Assembly: GCF_027244095.1 (NCBI RefSeq)
Contig: NC_069662.1
Location: 16,394,501-16,458,500, forward strand
Origin: Hemicordylus capensis
Taxonomy: Eukaryota > Chordata > Lepidosauria > Squamata > Cordylidae
Direction: 5' to 3'
DNA: 64,000 bases
The notes below the pieces were generated by a model. The model saw only the letters and a list, made by a program, of their open reading frames with translations. It was not told the origin of the DNA and did no database searches. How positions within the stretch are numbered: the stretch's first letter is position 1; every line of letters starts with the position of its first letter. A program made the position numbers and the translations under genes. Of this stretch, positions 10,883-22,100 are shown one piece after another.

Positions 10883-12506
10883 ACAGCTTGGTCCCTTTGA
10901 AGGCTGAGTTTGCCAAATTGGACCTAGACTTCTGGTCGACCCTCCAATGCTTTAGCCACAGATGTCTACGAACCGTGACATCAGAAGCCATAGCTCGGGC
11001 CGACAGTTGTGTAGCGTCCAGGGAGCTATCGGCCATGAAGGCAGAAGCCTTGAGTAATTTATTGAGCCCTTGCCTCAGAGCCAGCAGCTCGGGAGGTACT
11101 AGAGGTAGGAGTTCTTTAATCCATAGTACCGAGGCTCGGGCAAATATTGAATTGGCCATAGAAGCCCGCATGGCCAGCGAAGAGGCCTCATGGGATCTGC
11201 GCAGTGCAGCATCACATCGCTTGTCATCATGGTTGCGCAAGACCTCGTCCCCGTCCCTAGGCAAAACGGCACCCGTCACCAGAGAGGCGACCTCGGCGTC
11301 CACAGGGGGGACCTGTAGCGTGTCCATTACCGCCTTGGTTGTGGTATAAAGGCGCTTGATGCCGGGGGGGGCCCTTAGCCTCAGTGGGGTGCTCCCATTC
11401 TGAGTGAATAACGTCTTGGAAGAGTTGTGGGCAGGGCACCACAATCTCGGGTGCTTTTAATGAGGGTAAAACTGTGGAGACCCCTTCAGAAGAATCTTGC
11501 GGGAGAGGTACCACCCCCTCCAATCTCAAGGTCCTGCGGACCTTGTGCAGGAGCACAGGAAAGTCGGCTGGAGAAAACAGTCGATACGGGGCTTGTGGGG
11601 TAGGCGCAGTATCCCCCTCATCCCCTGAAAGTTCACCCTCTTCCCGGTCCGAGTCGGTGTTGGAAACCTCTGAGGGTGCCCCCCCCCGTCGGAGAGCCCA
11701 GTGGACGAAGACTGTGGGGGAAAGCCCTGGCTGTCGCACATGGGCTGAGAGTGGGGGGACCGAGATCGCGCAGCGCAGCAGGCTGCACTACAGCAGATGC
11801 GGGCGGAACGTTAGCGCCTGCAGGAGCCATATCTCCCGGCCTTAAAATGGCAGCCGCGGCAGCAGGTCCGTCCCCATGCACATTCAAAATGGCGGGCGCT
11901 GCAGATTGGGCGGGAAAACGATCCGCCAGAGCGGGAAGCAACTGCCCAAACTCCTCAGCCACTACACGCCGCAGGAGTGCGGCAAAACTCGGGGGAATCT
12001 CCTCCTCGCTGCCATCCGCGCCGCTGGAGGGGCGCGCACGTTTAGCGGGAGGTTCCACGGGCAGAGGACTGGGCGGGGGCGGGAGTAACTTGCGTGCCCG
12101 TAGTCGACGGTATCTCCTGGAGAACAGGCTCTCGACTTCCCTGCTCGTCGGCCATAACGGGAGCAATAGGCAAGCTTCCCTTGGCCGTTTTAGCCGCCAC
12201 CCGCTTGTCTTTGGAGGCTTTCTTTGCCTTCTTCCTGCGCTTGGCTTGATGAGTGACGGGCGCGGGAGTGGTTGCCGCCGCCCACTCATCCCGACACACT
12301 GATGGCGCCACGGAATCTTCCGAAAGAGAGGGGGAGACCCCCCCTTCGGGACAGGCAGATTCGGTTGCCATTCCGGCCAGAGGTAAGTGACCGCTGCGGG
12401 AGAAGGGCCGCAGACGGCTGGCGCAATACAAACCGCCCCTATAAGCCCTGCTTAGCCCAGAACAACACTGACCTGACCGGCACAGCTCAGGACAGAGGAG
12501 AAACAA
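10605..12506 (-). pseudogene. DIRS copy A: gag-like region
   Basis: Minus-strand frames encode a protein with a Pro/Ser-rich start and a basic stretch (HQAKRRKKAKKASKDKR) in the upstream part. The downstream part has a helical conserved segment (TGAVLPRDGDEVLRNHDDKR, ASMANSIFARASVLWIKELL). The same segment is recognisable in copies B, C and E. Broken into more than one frame. Confidence 0.75.
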
Positions 12507-12609
12507 AGAATACCCTGACTGGAACAGCTCAGGAGTAGACAGATAGGGCTAGGGCCTAAGGGCAGGCGAAAATAACGGAGGAGAAAGATTAATAGCCAGA
12601 GCCAACGAC

Positions 12610-12775
12610 TACAGCACCTGCCGGAGCGAGACAGGGCGAAGACTGGAGCCTGAGGGGATTGCCCCTCCCTCCTGCTACAGGAGGAAAAGCTCTCTGATTG
12701 GCCCTGTCTCGGAGCAGGAGGTCGTGACAACCCATGATGATCTCGGATGCCATCCTCTTCTGAGGGAAAATCACC
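12610..12775 (-). repeat. DIRS copy A right inverted terminus
   Basis: gccctgtctcggagcaggag and neighbouring bases are the reverse complement of the left terminus; the outer end matches the internal complementary region. Confidence 0.85.
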
Positions 12776-13571
12776 CGTTCTATTTCTCTTATTTTCATGG
12801 GTCACAATAGCAACAACTCTACATACCAGATTAGCTTTTGCATTTTAATCAGTAAGTTTAAACAATTTAACAAACTCATACAGGACTCTTTTGAACAGAT
12901 TTGGAGCAGTACATTTGGTACAGTATATTTTAGATAACATTAACAATAACGATGGATCCTTACAAAGTGCTAGCACTAATTTCCCTTCTGTAGAAGACTT
13001 GGATACACAGAGTGATCTTAAGATCCTATTTCATATTGTTCCCACAACTGCCCTGTGAGGTAGGTTCCAATTATTATAACTGAAGCTGAGAACTCTGATT
13101 AAAAGAAGAGACCAAAAGGCTCCTAGATCCAAGTTCAATAAATATGGCTCATATAAGGAGCATCCAAAGAACAATTGAAACAAAATGATATGATGAAGCA
13201 GCAGCAACAGTGCAACTTTTCATGAAAGTAGACCAGCATCAGAAGAAACAACAACAGGTTCTTTGTGTCCCAGTATCCCATGGTTCCTGCATAGTTGATC
13301 CAATCATCTACATCCATGAGCCAAGTCTGAACAGATTGTTCATCTGTGCAACAAGCAGAACTCGGGTCCACCCCAGGAAGATGCAAGCCAAGGATACAGC
13401 TCAAATTTCCATAGTCTCTGACTTCACCAAGCAGTCATCTCAAATGTCAGGGCTGCATACCAGGAGGCAAGCAAGCAACTGCTTAATGTCAATTTAGGAT
13501 AACTCCAGCTGGGGAAAGCGCTGCAGAAGAGGTAATCCTGGAAGCCCAAGATTACATGTTCATGGAGGTCA
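12776..13571. other. TMEM265 3' flank and probable 3' UTR
   Basis: The TMEM265 stop is at 13574-13572. No canonical minus-strand AATAAA was found before DIRS copy A; a variant ATTAAA lies at 12849-12844. A worn CORE-type SINE piece covers about 12996-13100 (minus). Nothing else recognised. Confidence 0.5.
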
Positions 13572-13733
13572 TCATTCAGCTCGAGCTAAGATGTAAGCAA
13601 TGAGCCACACTGACAGAGGCACCATGATGAGGACAGACACCCAGACGCAGATACTTAGCAGAGATAGGCATCGGGACTTCTGGGTCCAGTACACTGCTGA
13701 ATCATGGAGCCCAGCTTTTCTCTTTTCGCTAGC
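13572..13733 (-). CDS. TMEM265: TMEM265 exon 2 (second helix and stop)
   Basis: Acceptor CATGCAG, then ASEKRKAGLHDSAVYWTQKS, the hydrophobic segment, and AYILARAE with stop TGA at 13574-13572. Confidence 0.92.
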   Translation of the reverse strand, partial: ASEKRKAGLHDSAVYWTQKSRCLSLLSICVWVSVLIMVPLSVWLIAYILARAE

Positions 13734-14356
13734 CTGCATGAGAGAAAACCAGGAGAGATGTGTTAGAAAACACCAGCTGCTGAGTAAGATTGCCAGAGGT
13801 CCCTATCCAGCCCCAGTACAGCATCCCACCAGTGGTTGTTGCTGGTGTCTATCTTTTTAGATAGCAAGTCCTTTTGGGACAGGGAGACGTTTTATTATTT
13901 TTTCTATGTAAACCACCTGGAAAACTTCGGCTGAAGACTGGTATATAAATATCTATAATAGTAGTAAAGGTAAAGTGGGTTGGGGCCTGGGTATTTAAGA
14001 TAACGTCTTCTTCATTATGAGCCCCACCGCCCATTAAGATCATCTGGAGAGGTCCGTCTCCAGTTGCAGCCAGCTCGGCTGGTGGCCACACAGGGATAGG
14101 CCTTCTCAGTTGCTGCCCCAAGATTGTGGAATGCACTCCCTACTGAAATACGATCCTCCCAATCTCTGGCATTTTTAAAAAAGCATTCGAAAACCCATCT
14201 CTTCACCCAAGCTTTTTCAGCTTTTAAAATTTTAGGTTTTAATCTGCTTTGACTTTTACATTGTTTAAATTATTTTGGGGTTTTATGTATGTTTTAACTT
14301 GTTTTGTGCTATTGTTAACTGCCTAGAGATGAAAGTTTGGGGCAGTGTACTAATTT

Positions 14357-14392
<36 letters not shown>

Positions 14393-17300
14393 TAAATAAA
14401 TAAATAAATAAATAAATATGAATAAAGAAGTGTGCTGTCGAGTCAGTGTCGACTCCTGGTGACCACAGAACCCTGTGGTTGTATTTGGTAGAATACAGGA
14501 GAAGTTTACCATTGCCTCTTCCATGATGCCTTTCAGCATCTTCCTGCCTGATATAAGTCTTTTCCATAGCCTGGGAAACACCTGTTTTAAAGAATGGCCA
14601 TTGAGTGGTTGTATTTTCATCATGCGTTCCAGCCTCTGGGGGCGGGGGGGGGTTCCCCTTAAACTCTTTTGCTTCCTCTTTCTGCTGAGAGTCTTTTGTG
14701 CTACGTCATGGCAGATGACTTAGGTTCAGGGTCAACAACAATAAGATCAAATTAAGCATTAATTATCAATCTGTAACCAATAAACGTGTTTGCAGTACAA
14801 ATAAGGAAAACTGTAGGAACTAAGTAAATATGCAACGCCAGAGTCATTAAGAAGCTTGTGGGGAAATCCTTTTCTCTGTGACTAGTAGAGATGCTTTCTA
14901 GTTTAACACTTTTATTAAGAATTTGAACTACAAGCACATTCTGTCCAGCTGTTATTTCCAGAGATATTAGTCCTGCTTGGTGAGATATTCTTCTCACATA
15001 TCTTCTGGCATTTTTCTTACAGAATTGTAGTACTGATTAGAATAAAATGTCATACTAGCCCTCAGGGGCATAATTAGAGGGTGGCCCAGGAGCATGAACC
15101 TCCAATTAATTTCTCAGAGCCCTGGGTCTCATCAGCCACTTCCTTCTTCCAGGAAGGGAGTGCAGCAGTGGAGGCACCTACACAGAGCATGGGAGAGAGC
15201 TCCCAGCCTCACCTCGCCTTCTGCTGCTTCTACCTTCATGGGTGCTCTATTATTAGGGTTGCCATATTCCAGCTTCCCAAATCCAGGTGGGCTAATCTGC
15301 ATATTATGTAAATTATGCAGCAACTAATTTGCATCTTATTTGACAGATTTGAATACTTTCCTCTCCTTCTCTGCCCTCCCATGTGATTGGATCCAGAGTA
15401 AAATCCGAGCAATACGGGCAGCGCATTTGAAATCAGTGTAAATCCGGGTGGAATTTAGCAGCCAGGTGTAGGAGCCAAAATCCATGGCCACCCTAAATTC
15501 TGGGGGACATGGCAACCCTATGTAATATCATATTAGAGACTTTAAGAAAGATACATAATTCTTCTTTGTTGGGTATGGTTGAGTTTAATTATCCAAAGGG
15601 AGCTGTGGGCCCAGATCTTTTAAGTACTTATAAATATCCCTGCTAGCCATCTTCAGACATTATGTTGTACCACATTGAGATGTCTGTACATTCACGTTTT
15701 TGTGTGAATGACAGTACATGCATTAATTTTAAAAGTGAACCTGGGTACAGGTCTCCTAACTGCAAGATGCAGATAGGAAGTGGACTGCTGTATCTGTGTC
15801 TGACCTAATCTGTGAATAACTGTACTTGTGTGCAAATCTGTGCCTGTGCACACTGTACACAGATTGTATGAATGTTGAACACAGTGTGTGAAAAGGACTA
15901 TTATCGATGAAGAAACAGGATTGAACCTGCATTTCCTGAAATCACTCTGAAATCTTTAGGATGCTTATCCTAAAGCAATGCATTTCAGACTTTCTCCTTT
16001 CAGGGAACACTTCTCATATTTATGCCAAGGCTCTCAGCATCTGCTTTGCAATCTCTATGCATTGCAAGGGATTCCAAGACATATTCTAGAACAGCTGAAC
16101 GATACAGAGGAAGATCAGTGGCAATAGGCAAGCTGGCTTTTAGGAAATCTTGTCCACTATACTGACCACCTAGTTGAGGAACTTAGTTGAACTCCAAATA
16201 AGCTTCCAAACAATGCCAGAGTTATTTGGAACACAGTTTACAAGTCCCTGCCCTAAAGAGTTCAAGAACCTTCCATTTCAAAACATCTCAGACACATGGG
16301 ATGCAATGGGTGCTTCTTATTCCAGCATATCACACCTCCGCAAAACTCACAGCAATGCTTCATAGTATGACAGGTACGTATGTACCTGCAGCTGTGTGGA
16401 AGCTGCAAAAGGAGTTTGGGGGTTAATTTGCCCCTTTCATATTTCTACTATATAGATTGCTTTTAAAAAAGAGAACAATATGACAAACCCAGCATCCATA
16501 CTTAACCTTGTCCACCTCCTCAGCTGTGCAAAAATAATAATAATTAAAAAAAAAAAAAACCCTAGAGGATGGTCTCAGGGGTAGAGCATCTTCTTTGCAA
16601 AGAGAAGATCGCAATTTCAATTCTTCTCATCACCAAGCAGGGCTGAGAAAGAGAAACCCTGGAGAGCCACTCCCAGTCAGAATATTGAGCAAGGTGGATT
16701 AATGGTCTCTGTATAAAACAGCTTCCTATGTTCTTAAGTATCAAGATACAGCTTGTGACAGACAGGGTTTTCTGCAGTAGGATGTGGAGGAACTGCCACC
16801 TTCTCATGGGCATTTTAGTCCCCATTAAGCTTATGAGGACAATGAGTGAAATGAGCAATTAGTTACAGCAAGCTGCCCATTTCCTCTGCCTCCAGTCACC
16901 AGAAAGGTACACATAGCACTCCTGGAATGTGTGGGATTGCTCTGAAGACACACCTGCCCTGCTCTTAAGGAGGAGGGCTGGGCAGAAATCATGTATCCAG
17001 GCAGATTAAGTGGAGAAGAAGATAAGACGGCAGAAACTGTTCTTCTCGGAGGCTCTGTGAGGCAGCTGGCCCCACTCCTCCAAAAACTCAGAATCAGGAC
17101 ATATATATTTGCGAGGAGAGTTTCATGTAAGCACACACTTTAAGTCTCCAAGAGTTAAAGGCATTACGGGCAGGAGCTTAACTAGACTGGACTGCTGTGA
17201 AAACAAGCATGACGATACAGCTTGACCAGCCCAGCATCCTGCTTCCAACAGTGGCCAACCAGATGCCTCTGGGAAGGCCACAACACAGGAAGCTGCCTGA

Positions 17301-17881
17301 TCCTGAGCCAGACTATCGATCCACCTAGCTCAAGATTCTCTACTCTGACTTGCAGCGGCTCTCCATTTTTTCAGACAGGAGTCTTTCCCAGCCCTCCCTG
17401 CAGATGCCAGGGATTGAACCTGGGGCCTTCTGCATGCAAAGCTACCACTGAACTCTGGCCCCATCAGGGTTTGAAGAACCCTCTGCCTGTTGATCCCCAG
17501 TAACTGGTATTCAGCAGTATACTGCCTGTGGACTTGAAGGCTGCACAGAGCTGTCAAGGGTAATACTAACGACTCGACCCATCTTCCAGGCATGTCTCTA
17601 CTCCACACGGGATTCCTCTCCTTTGTCCCCCACCACCACACACTCCAAACAGCTCAGGCACACAGCAACACACTGCTCACCTTGATGGCATAAATCAGTG
17701 CTAGAACTCCAATGCAAGAACAGCCACAGATGATGCTAGCAATTGCCAGGTTGCGGAGTCTGTGCATAGGCAGAAGAGGGGTCTTGGCAGGAGTGTCAGT
17801 CTCTGAAGTCACCATCATCACAATGGTCTCCACCCCATTCCTGGGAGCAGCTTCATTGCTGAGATCCATCTCTTCTCCCAT
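13572..17881 (-). CDS. TMEM265: Transmembrane protein 265 (two coding exons)
   Basis: A small membrane protein of the CD225/dispanin-like type; function not established. Exons 17881-17681 and 13733-13572 join in frame (ATC AAG|GCT AGC) to give 120 residues. Residues about 44-67 ([20 protein letters not shown] then ALIYAIK) match human TMEM265 ([20 protein letters not shown] AIK, recalled) nearly residue for residue, including the cysteine cluster. A second hydrophobic helix (about 96-117, LLSICVWVSVLIMVPLSVWL) and the end YILARAE also match. The start at 17881 is the first ATG of the open frame; another Met lies four codons on. The N-terminus is about a dozen residues longer than the human protein I recall. 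Its place between SRCAP and PHKG2 supports the call. Confidence 0.93.
13975..14345 (+). pseudogene. L2/CR1-clade LINE, 3' end with ORF remnant
   Basis: The frame near 14098-14210 reads AFSVAAPRLWNALPTEIRSS then KKHSKTHLFTQAF, the conserved C-terminal tail of L2-type LINE proteins. It is followed by an AT-rich 3' UTR ending near gatgaaagtttggggcagtg. 5'-truncated, dead copy. Confidence 0.7.
14357..14417. repeat. GATA and AAAT microsatellite
   Basis: A perfect (GATA)n run of about 35 bases followed by (AAAT)n, at the end of the L2-like LINE tail from which it probably grew. Confidence 0.9.
14425..14690 (-). repeat. BovB-tailed SINE
   Basis: Plus text gtgctgtcgagtcagtgtcg, ggtgaccacagaaccctgtg and aagtttaccattgcctcttc is the reverse complement of the tail of the copy at 56853-57095. 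Confidence 0.65.
15256..15518. mobile_element. Short non-autonomous DNA element with TA flanks
   Basis: Perfect 10-bp terminal inverted repeats (gggttgccat at 15256-15265, atggcaaccc at 15509-15518), with TA on each side (15254-15255, 15519-15520). 263 bp, no coding capacity. The TA target fits a Tc1/mariner-mobilised MITE. Confidence 0.65.
16565..16737 (+). repeat. tRNA-headed squamate SINE
   Basis: Head ggggtagagcatcttctttg, body agcagggctgagaaagagaa, gagagccactcccagtcaga, end cagcttcctatgttctt. Confidence 0.7.
17161..17219 (+). repeat. 59-bp direct repeat, unit 1 (3' side of TMEM265 exon 1)
   Basis: Begins gcattacgggcaggag and includes agactggactgctgtgaaaa; the second unit is at 18143-18201 with about five mismatches. 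Confidence 0.8.
17284..17470 (-). repeat. tRNA-headed squamate SINE
   Basis: Plus text ggaagctgcctgatcctgag, cagcggctctccattttttc and ccttctgcatgcaaagctac is the reverse complement of the 26535 family copy, with a well kept tRNA-like head. Confidence 0.7.
17681..17881 (-). CDS. TMEM265: TMEM265 exon 1 (first helix)
   Basis: Encodes MGEEMDLSNEAAPRNGVETI through ALIYAIK, 67 codons, ending at donor AAG|GTGAGC. Polar, acidic N-terminus, then one hydrophobic segment with four cysteine/glycine positions (ICGCSCIG). Confidence 0.93.
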
Positions 17882-18142
17882 CACACCTGGCACGTGCAAT
17901 CAAGATTGTGGAAGAGTAGTCGAAAGGCTGTATTTCTCTCTGCCCTTTCAGTTCACTCTTACTTCATGTGGATTAGGGATCCTCCTAGTCCATCCGTTAT
18001 GTTAAATTAAAAGGTGATGGTGTCCAGTGGAGAGTTTGAGCTGGGAGACAGCAGCTAAGATCCCACCTCCTCTCTAGATCCCCTGTACAGCCATGCAAAA
18101 GTCACATTCATTGCCTCTAAAGTGTCTAAGAAAATTAACCAG

Positions 18143-18201
18143 GCATTACGGGCAGGAGGTTAACCAGACTGGACTGCTGTGAAAACAAGCACGATGATAC
18201 A
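18143..18201 (+). repeat. 59-bp direct repeat, unit 2 (5' side of TMEM265 exon 1)
   Basis: Same orientation as 17161-17219, starting gcattacgggcaggag and sharing agactggactgctgtgaaaa; the offset is 982 bp. Confidence 0.8.
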
Positions 18202-20199
18202 ATCTCTTACAAATCGAAAGCTGTATATAAAAAGATAGTCGGTCCCAAGGATTTATTAACCTGGAGTTTAAAAGGGAGTGATCTTATGTGTGCCTGTTTC
18301 AGTCTGTTCCGTTCTTGGGACTTCAGGTCAGCTGTTCTTTTGAGCTGAAGGTAAAAAGAGAATCTCAGAAAAGACAGAGACTGGAGAAAACTTGCCTCTT
18401 TTGCTGTCCTGCAAGATCTCTCTCTCTCTCCTGTTTTCTTACCTTTCTGAAGCTGTTTTATATGTGCACACCTGTCTAGTAGAGGTGTGGTAGTGCCTTT
18501 TCTGGGCTGGGTCCCAGACTCTCAGTAAATGAGGTCATGTTGCTGGAACTGACTCAGGAATGCCAGTCCACTCCCAACATACAGGGTAAGAGAGCATTTT
18601 CGCAGTATAATCATGTTTTCTCAGCCCACGTCCAAGTACCTTAACTTAACTATGTTGTGAATTCAGGAACAGGGGGTTAGGGTGGTACAGGAAATCAAAG
18701 AGAGATTAAGGTTTGTGGGTTTTGTTCCCAGCTTCTGAAGAAAATATGGTTTAAGAGAAAGGTCACCTCTGGAGAGTGTTTCCAGCATTTGGAAAGGAAT
18801 AGTATCCAGTGGGTTAAGATGGGAGGTGGCATAGATGAGAACTCAGTTCCTGCCATGCTAGCTTTTAGATATACGATCAGATTTTAATTGAATCTTTTTT
18901 TAAAAAACTGTTCCCTCTGTAAAAAGGGTGACACCCTTATTACTCATATCCTGACATCCACATATCCCAAGAGCAATTCTACACTTGTATATTGGAATTC
19001 CCATTGGGTTTGGGAACATCTATTTAATATATCTGAAAGTCCTGAAATTTTGGAGTCATATGGATGGAAAACTGGAATACCTGCAGACAAGTATTCAGAC
19101 TCAGGGTGACCCACAGATATGTTGGTGTTCAAAAAATCTGAAGGGGAAAAGCGGGGAGGGGACTCTAAACTGCTCTCATGTTAGTCATTTTGACAAGGAT
19201 GTTCTGGAGCTCAGACAGTTAAGAGTTAACAGACAAGCAGGTGGGTAGAGGTAAAGTAGCTCTGTAGTGAGGGGAGGGAGCCTTGAACAAAGAGTGGGGA
19301 ATTTATCCACTTGGAGAATACTCCCTCAAGACAGTCATACTGCTTCTGAAGTAAAAAGGTGCATACTTGTTTTCTCACCAGCCAGTTCAAACTGTGTGAT
19401 CCTGAGGGCAGAAAGCTTTCAAAAAGAGCTAGGACTGACCACTACCCCACAAAACCCCCGGGGGGGGGGGATAAGTTGCCTATCAAGTAAAGACCCAACT
19501 TAGAACAGGCATCTTTGACTTTGTTGCTGATTTTTTTTGGGGGGGGGGTGTTAACTACTCTCAGGCACAGGTAACACACTACTGCCAAAAATATATACAT
19601 TACTGCAAAATTTTGTTGCAGATCCATTATTATTTAATACAATACACAACTAATTTCAGTTCTTAATTTCCCATGAATGCACAAGGGCTCAAGATGGCCT
19701 GACAAGTCACAGCCTTTTTGCTGCCAACTCTTGTTTCTTAATGCAAATAGTTCTTACAGACAATTCCAGGGTTGAGGCCTGGAGAAACTCAAGTATGTAG
19801 TACACCACTTTGGGCTCCTTGGAGGAACAGCGGGATATAAATGTAAAATAGGTAAGATAGATAGATAGATAGATTTTAAAAACCCACATCCAGATGCTTG
19901 AGTGAGCTCTGCCTCCCGTCCTATATGTAAGTGGACTACCCAAGGACCACAAAATGGTCAGAGTTGTTTATTTGTGATTGTATCTTTTGGTGTAAGTGTA
20001 TGCAAGTTTTACATTAACTCAAGAATCCTTCAGCCAGAACAGAAGCTGTTAACCATCTAGGAAAATGTGCACCAGCCATTGAGGAGCACCCCACCCCACA
20101 CACTCCATTTCCTTGCATCCCCCCACCCGCCCCCAGTCAGAGCAATAAACCTCTCATCTTGCAACACCACAATTCATCCACGGCTGGACTGTCCCTGCT

Positions 20200-20410
20200 C
20201 ACTGGGCAAGGAGGCACCTTTTAAAGGGGTGGCTCCCTTAGGCTTAGCAGGGAGAGAACAATTGTCCCTATTCCACCTCCACACAGCAAGCCTCCAGTGA
20301 CTGTTACTGGTGTTTACTTTCGTTTTGTTTTGAAATATTGTGAGCCCAGTGGGGACAGGGACCCATCTTCTTCCTATTATCCTTGTTTCTATGTAAACTG
20401 TTGAGGACCT
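20200..20410. repeat. Interspersed repeat, unclassified family (copy 2)
   Basis: Carries aggcaccttttaaag, gtgactgttactggtgttta and tttctatgtaaactgttgag, parts of the family at 1260-1525 and 45745-46015 in the other orientation. Confidence 0.5.
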
Positions 20411-20936
20411 TTCTGCTGATAAGCAGTGAAGATAACCCACTGTGGATGGCAACCTCCACCAACAGAGAACAATTTCTTCCAGCAGCTGAATTTGCACAGG
20501 CCCTGCCTTATGGGTGCCACAATTCCTCTAACAAATACCTTCCTACACTGTGGGAAGATAATGTCTTCCAGCATGGCACTTACTTGAAAGGTCATTCTCC
20601 TCAGAAGTATGGGTTGTATCCACTTAGCCTGATGGGTTGTCTCAACCTCCTGCTCCCAGACAGGGCCAATCAAAAGACCTTGTGACTCACTAGAAGGGAG
20701 GGACCATCCCCTCAGCCTCAGTATGTAGCCAGCTCTCTAATGCTCCAAAGACAGAACGAGATAAAAGTAGGAACAAGTCGCTAAACAGACTAACAACAAT
20801 TGCAAGGGCAAGGAAAAAACCCCTAGGAATATGCCTCAGTACTAATGCAAAACCCTCCAGGGAGAACCGTCCACCCCAGAAAGGAAACTGCCCGAAAGAA
20901 CAGGACAGAAAGAATACCAGACGAAACAGAGGGTGG

Positions 20937-21045
20937 GGCAGATACAACCCATACTTCTGAGGAGAATGACCTTTCAGGTAAGTGCCAACTATTCATTCTC
21001 CCTCAGAAGAGGGTTGTATCCGCTTAGCCTGATGGGAAGATGGGC
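20937..21045. repeat. DIRS copy B internal complementary region
   Basis: ccatacttctgaggagaatg up to gtaagtgcca is the reverse complement of the left end near 20580-20615. The following ttctccctcagaagagggtt is the reverse complement of the right end near 25975-25995. Confidence 0.8.
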
Positions 21046-21222
21046 GAGATCTGTGAAATCTAGACCCTGGGTAGAAACTACCAGTAGGACTCACCTACCA
21101 AAGGCCGCATCAGCGGAAGTCCAGTCATGGATTTTGTAGTACCTCACAGGGCCCATGTGGCAGCCCAGCAAATAACAACCAGAAGTGCCAGCGTAGACAG
21201 GGCAGCCGAAGATGCAGCACTC

Positions 21223-22100
21223 CTAGTCGAGTGAGCCATAATACCCCCCAGGCGCAACTACACCAGCAGCAGAATAGGCCAATTGAACACACTGACAGAT
21301 CCAGCGGGCCAGAGTGGACCTGGATACCTTCTTGCCCAGAGAGCAGTCCCTGAAAGAAATGAAGAAAGATTCTGATGCTCTGAAGGACTTAGTATGTCTC
21401 AAGTAAATCTGTACCGCCCTGCACACATCCAAGGTGTGCCACTCTTTTTCCTTAGGGGAAGAGGGATTAGGGCAGAAGGAAGGAAGCATCAACTCCTGGG
21501 CTCTATGAAAAACAGAATTAACCTTCGGAATACAAGTGGGATAAGTGTGTAACAAAACATAATTGGGATAAACTAGATACAGTTCCTTCCGTATGAATAA
21601 TGCCCCCAGATCAGAAACCCGCCTAGTGGAGGTGATAGAAATAAAGAACAGAACCTTTAGTGAAAGGAGCCTCAGGGGCTCAAAGGGGGACTTTATGAGG
21701 GCCCTGAGCACCAGGTTCAAGTCCCATGTAGGAAACCTGTGTTCTGTGGGTGGCTTCAAAATAGCTGCCCCTTTTAGAAACCTTTGTACATGGGGATACA
21801 GTGATAAAGAGGGGACCCCTTGCACCTCCAGGACCGAGGAAATGGCAAACACCTGGCGGCAGAGAGTATTGGGACGCAGACCTTTGTCCAGACCCTTCTG
21901 CAAGAACCCCAGAACCTGAGCTACGGACGCCGAGAGTGGCACAACTCCCAACGAACTGCACCACTGCGAAAAGGCCTTCAAGGTGGGCTGATAAGCCCTG
22001 ACTGTGGAAGGGCAACGTGAAGCCAGGATAGTATCCTGAACCACCCTGGAGTACCCACAGGCCCCTAAGGAGCCCCACTCTCAAGTTTCAGGTGAAGAGA
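21223..22100 (-). pseudogene. DIRS copy B: tyrosine recombinase region
   Basis: Reads QDTILASRCPSTVRAYQPTL with TSTRRVSDLGALFIRKELYL further on, aligned with copy A along most of the recombinase. Fossil. Confidence 0.8.

Larger units (their letters stand above)
7133..12778 (-). mobile_element. DIRS-like tyrosine-recombinase retrotransposon, copy A (near whole, probably young)
   Basis: Order on the minus strand: gag-like region (about 12.5-10.6 kb), reverse transcriptase plus RNase H (about 10.9-8.7 kb), tyrosine recombinase (about 8.7-7.7 kb). This is the DIRS1 layout, with recombinase in place of an integrase. Inverted termini lie at about 7136-7330 and 12610-12775 (shared cacgacctcctgctccgaga in opposite orientation). 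An internal complementary region at 7547-7640 joins the complement of the left end to the complement of the right end. RT/RNase H and recombinase frames are long and open. The gag region seems split over frames, so a few breaks at most. Open frames and well-matched termini suggest a young insertion. Confidence 0.9.
13734..17680. other. TMEM265 intron
   Basis: About 3.9 kb, no exon seen. It holds an L2-like LINE tail (13975-14345), GATA and AAAT microsatellites (14357-14417), a BovB-tailed SINE piece (14425-14690), a TA-flanked MITE (15256-15518), tRNA-headed SINEs (16565-16737 and 17284-17470), and one half of a 59-bp direct repeat (17161-17219). Confidence 0.75.
17882..20570. other. TMEM265 upstream region
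   Basis: Expected to hold the TMEM265 5' UTR and promoter, but there is no CpG cluster or clear TATA box and no exon could be placed. Contents: second unit of the 59-bp direct repeat (18143-18201), a worn LINE tail with GATA repeat near 19790-19875, and an unclassified repeat at 20200-20410. Confidence 0.6.
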
